64,000 nucleotides of DNA. Source: Legionella longbeachae (GTDB lineage Bacteria; Pseudomonadota; Gammaproteobacteria; Legionellales; Legionellaceae). Below, one piece after another: positions 61,055 through 64,000 of the stretch. Under the pieces are notes generated by a model. The model saw only the letters and a list, made by a program, of their open reading frames with translations, was not told the DNA's origin and did not search any database. Location: the NCBI RefSeq assembly GCF_004283175.1, contig NZ_RXNW01000016.1:38542-102541 (forward strand). The letters run 5' to 3'. The translations under genes were made by a program, and so were the position numbers. Each line of letters starts with the position of its first letter. Position 1 is the stretch's first letter.

Positions 61055-63754
61055 ATGCAATTGAATGTTAAATCAGAGAAAGATCCTGACATGACTCAAA
61101 CCGAATCATGGCATACCTTTGAAATTAGTGAGGTTGCGCTACATCTTAATGTGGATTTGTCTAAAGGACTTAGTGACCAAGAAGCAGCGACAAGATTAGC
61201 TTCAGTGGGTATTAATCAAATCCAAAACCAATCTTCACGATCACCTTTGCTGGTTTTTCTGGCCCAGTTTAAAAGCGCCTTGATTCTCATTCTTATTGGA
61301 GCTTCCGTACTCGCCACACTAATAGGAAACTTTAAGGATGCCAGCGTCATCCTTGCGATTGTAGTTATTAATGCTTTCGTCAGTTTCTACCAAGAGTACC
61401 GAGCAGAACAAAGTTTAGCTGCACTACGAAAAATGCTTCCAGTTCAGGCTCATGTTCGGCGTAGCGGTAAGAAATATACTATCAATGCGGCATCCTTAGT
61501 GCCTGGGGATATAGTACTAGTCGAAGCCGGTGACCGACTTCCAGCTGATGGCAGATTGGTGGTTGTAGCCAATTTCGATGTTGATGAGTCGACTTTGACT
61601 GGTGAGTCACAACCAGTTAGAAAATATGTGGACGCAATGTTTGAAAGAGATGCTCCAATAGCTGATCGATTAAATATGGCCTATATGAATACCATGGTCA
61701 CTCGCGGACGAGCTGAACTTCTGGTCACAGCCACAGGGATGCACACTGAGATGGGAAAGTTATCGCAACAATTGGCTTTGACACCAGAGATTCTCAGTCC
61801 ACTTCAAGTTCAGTTAGATCAGCTCGGCAAACGTCTGGGTGCGATAGCCTTATTGTTGATAAGCCTTTTGTTTGTATTTCAATTATTTCGTGGCGAGAAT
61901 GTCACACATGCTATTATTGATGCTATTGTGCTGGCCGTTGCTGCAATGCCGGAGGGATTGCCTGTAGTTGTCACAGTAACTTTGGCTCTGGGTATGCACC
62001 AAATGGCGCGACACCGTGCAATCGTCAAGCGTCTGGCGAGTGTTGAGATCTTGGGCTGCACAACGGTTATTTGCTCTGATAAGACGGGAACACTTACACT
62101 TAACCAAATGACGGTGCGTGAATTGTTCTATCTTGGCCAGCGATTCAAAGTTACAGGTGAGGGCTACAGTACTTCGGGTGCGGTGCTTCATGAAACACGA
62201 AACTCAGTGCTGCCAGACATGCAACCACTTTTAGTCCCCTTAGTCGCTTGTAATGATAGTCATATTGAGGATGAGCGAGTCATTGGGGATCCGACCGAAG
62301 CTGCTCTGCTAGTACTTACGGTAAAGGCAGGACTTCACCACGAACAAGTACTTACTGAGTACCCGCGCATTGCCGAGATACCGTTTGATTCTACCTATAA
62401 ATTCATGGCGACGTTTCACCGTGTTGGGAGAGGGGGGCAAATTTTTGTCAAAGGAGCACCAGATGTTCTTCTGGCTCGTTGCAGCCATTTTTTTAGTGAT
62501 GATCATAATGTTCTATTGGACAGCAAGCACAAGGAAGAAATAGAAGAGCAGTACTGCACTATGGCATCTCGCGGGCTTCGATGTTTACTCATAGCATCCC
62601 GTACTTTGGATGCCGATGAATTTGTTTTATCGGATAATTTGTTTGTTTGGATTGGTGATCTCACTTTTATAGGTCTGATCGGACTACAGGACCCTCCACG
62701 AACCGAGGCAAAGCAAGCTATCGCGCAGTGTAAACAGGCGGGTATCGCGGTTAAAATGATTACGGGTGATCATACGGATACAGGCGTAGCTATCGCACAT
62801 GAACTCGGTCTACAAGGTGAGGCCATCTCTGGTAAAGAACTCGATCGGTTGGATGATCTACAGCTTGCCGAAGTTATAAACAATATTACCGTGTTTGCGC
62901 GGGTCTCGCCAGCTCATAAAGTGAAGATCGTGCAAGTTCTACAGAGTAAGGGACATGTAGTAGCGATGACCGGTGATGGCCTCAATGATGCCCCTGCTTT
63001 AAAAAATGCAGATATAGGTGTGGCGATGGGAGTCGTGGGTACTGAGGTTGCAAAAGAAGCTGCAACTATGGTGCTTATGGACGACAATTTTTCAACAATT
63101 GTTAGTGCAGTCGAACAGGGGCGAGTACTCTATGATAATATCCTCAAATTCATCCGTTTCCAACTCTCCACTACGGTGGGCGCTATTCTGACGGTGTTTT
63201 TCGCGCCTATCTTAGGATTACCGGAACCCTTTAATCCAATCCAAATCTTATGGGTCGCACTGATCATGGATGGGCCACCTGCAGTATCCCTGGCCTTAGA
63301 TGCAGGACGCCCGGGAATTATGAACGATTCCCCACGTAATCGTTTGGAGCCTGTATTGCCATGGATGCGTTTGGCACGTATTTTTGTGTTCGGTATAACT
63401 ATGATGGTAGGTACACTCGGGGTGCTGTACTACGCAGTGAACAATTACAATGAACAAACAGCACTGACACTTGCTTTTACCACATTTGTGCTGTTCCAGT
63501 TTTTCAATGTGTTCAATGCACGTGTTGAGAAAGGCTCGGCCTTTGGCAAAGGTTTCTTCCAAAATCGAATGTTATGGCTATCCCTCACCGCTGTTGTTAT
63601 TCTTCAAGTTCTGGCAGTACACTGGATACCGGCACAGTCTATTTTTGGCACGTCTTATTTGACTCTTGCTCAGTGGTTAATGGCCATTGGCATTGCTTCC
63701 TCTATATTAATATTTGAGGAAGGACGTAAGGCCGCAATCCGATGGTTTTTATGA
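61055..63754 (+). CDS. P-type cation-transporting ATPase, calcium/PMCA-like
   Basis: An 899-residue P2-type ATPase. The N-terminal cation_ATPase_N domain is seen ([18 protein letters not shown]). The actuator motif is DESTLTGES. The transport helix PEGLPVVVT, phosphorylation site [17 protein letters not shown] nucleotide-binding motif and [21 protein letters not shown] hinge are all intact. Family resemblance favours Ca2+ or a related cation (PacL/PMR1 type). The start is placed at ATG 61055 because AAGGGAG lies 4 bases upstream; ATG 61016 lacks a site. Its base composition looks less AT-rich than its surroundings and an IS6-type gene follows, so acquisition by transfer is plausible. Confidence 0.92.
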   Translation: MQLNVKSEKDPDMTQTESWHTFEISEVALHLNVDLSKGLSDQEAATRLASVGINQIQNQSSRSPLLVFLAQFKSALILILIGASVLATLIGNFKDASVILAIVVINAFVSFYQEYRAEQSLAALRKMLPVQAHVRRSGKKYTINAASLVPGDIVLVEAGDRLPADGRLVVVANFDVDESTLTGESQPVRKYVDAMFERDAPIADRLNMAYMNTMVTRGRAELLVTATGMHTEMGKLSQQLALTPEILSPLQVQLDQLGKRLGAIALLLISLLFVFQLFRGENVTHAIIDAIVLAVAAMPEGLPVVVTVTLALGMHQMARHRAIVKRLASVEILGCTTVICSDKTGTLTLNQMTVRELFYLGQRFKVTGEGYSTSGAVLHETRNSVLPDMQPLLVPLVACNDSHIEDERVIGDPTEAALLVLTVKAGLHHEQVLTEYPRIAEIPFDSTYKFMATFHRVGRGGQIFVKGAPDVLLARCSHFFSDDHNVLLDSKHKEEIEEQYCTMASRGLRCLLIASRTLDADEFVLSDNLFVWIGDLTFIGLIGLQDPPRTEAKQAIAQCKQAGIAVKMITGDHTDTGVAIAHELGLQGEAISGKELDRLDDLQLAEVINNITVFARVSPAHKVKIVQVLQSKGHVVAMTGDGLNDAPALKNADIGVAMGVVGTEVAKEAATMVLMDDNFSTIVSAVEQGRVLYDNILKFIRFQLSTTVGAILTVFFAPILGLPEPFNPIQILWVALIMDGPPAVSLALDAGRPGIMNDSPRNRLEPVLPWMRLARIFVFGITMMVGTLGVLYYAVNNYNEQTALTLAFTTFVLFQFFNVFNARVEKGSAFGKGFFQNRMLWLSLTAVVILQVLAVHWIPAQSIFGTSYLTLAQWLMAIGIASSILIFEEGRKAAIRWFL

Positions 63755-63802
63755 GGGTTAATGTATCGATGTGAAGACTTGTATCGAGATATTGAATTCA
63801 CT

Positions 63803-63817
63803 GGCTGCATTGAAAAA
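63803..63817. repeat. Possible left terminal repeat of the IS6-type element
   Basis: GGCTGCATTGAAAAA resembles, with about ten matches in 14, the GGCTCTGTTGCAAA-type end of IS6-family elements, and lies 43 bases before the transposase start. The opposite end is outside the window, so this is tentative. Confidence 0.3.
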
Positions 63818-63859
63818 ATTAGGATTAGGGTATAATTGTGATTTTCTATAGAGCAGCAA

Positions 63860-64000
63860 ATGTCTGAAAATCCAATTGATTTCAAATGGCGGCACTTTAA
63901 TGTGGATCTAATTCTGGAATGTGTACGTTGGTATTGCAAATAGGGCATTAGCTATCGTGATTTAGAAGAAATGATGGCTGAGCGTGGGTTGGCAATTGAC
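63860..64000 (+). pseudogene. IS6-family transposase, start only, with premature TAG
   Basis: The frame from ATG 63860 reads MSENPIDFKWRHFNVDLI, then CVRWYCK, TAG at 63941-63943, then GISYRDLEEMMAERGLAID to the window end. FKWRHF and the YRDLEEMMAERG helix are hallmarks of IS6/IS26-type transposases. The in-frame amber codon at position 28 suggests an inactive copy, as far as can be seen. Confidence 0.8.

Overview
The window is almost certainly from the chromosome of a Legionella species other than L. pneumophila. It is AT-rich. The replication-origin neighbourhood reads atp operon ... mnmE-yidC-yidD-rnpA-rpmH | dnaA-dnaN-recF-gyrB ... hfq-hflX. Between these housekeeping blocks sit several proteins that look like Dot/Icm substrates, plus an IcmD/DotP-type secretion protein. 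All family calls come from reading motifs by eye; no database was searched.

Layout. 1-1.7 kb: distal end of the atp operon on the minus strand (atpI-atpB-atpE-atpF, atpF cut by the window edge), with a readable promoter upstream. 2-8 kb: a glyoxalase-like enzyme, a periplasmic DUF1254/DUF1214 protein, a His-rich small protein and two unrecognised proteins, one with a possible cysteine-hydrolase signature. 8-13 kb: a conserved envelope block of two tandem BON lipoproteins, a DiaA/GmhA-like SIS protein, YraN, LpoA and divergent RsmI. 13-19 kb: a small secreted protein, a cytochrome P450 with an unusual C-terminal tail, a trehalase, a membrane protein and a decayed acetyltransferase remnant. 19-28.4 kb: a 2316-residue single-module NRPS-PKS (A-PCP-KS-AT-KR-ACP-TE), followed 38 bp later on the same strand by a PAS-PAS hybrid histidine kinase with receiver and Hpt domains. 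28.7-32 kb: three unrecognised, effector-like genes. 32-43 kb: mnmE, yidC, yidD, rnpA and rpmH on the minus strand, a probable oriC gap, then dnaA, dnaN, recF and gyrB on the plus strand, with two perfect parS sites. 43-50 kb: an accessory region with a uridine-kinase-like protein, a protein made of two near-identical repeats, an acetamidase/formamidase gene broken by an in-frame TAG, a porin and an orphan IcmD/DotP paralogue. 50-54 kb: an aguB-speA-aguA operon making putrescine from arginine. 54-57 kb: a probable effector in the position of L. pneumophila ravA, then hfq and hflX. 57-64 kb: an APH-type phosphotransferase, thymidine kinase, a TlpA-like thioredoxin, a coiled-coil protein, a P-type cation ATPase and the start of an IS6-type transposase with a premature stop.

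Main points of interest: the megasynthase-kinase pair, which by its domain logic could make a statine-like gamma-amino-beta-hydroxy acid; the orphan IcmD paralogue; the internally duplicated gene; the P450 with an effector-like tail; the possible Cys/His hydrolase; the lipidation-like Cys-Cys terminus; and two perfect parS sites beside the origin. No CRISPR array, tRNA or rRNA gene was seen.
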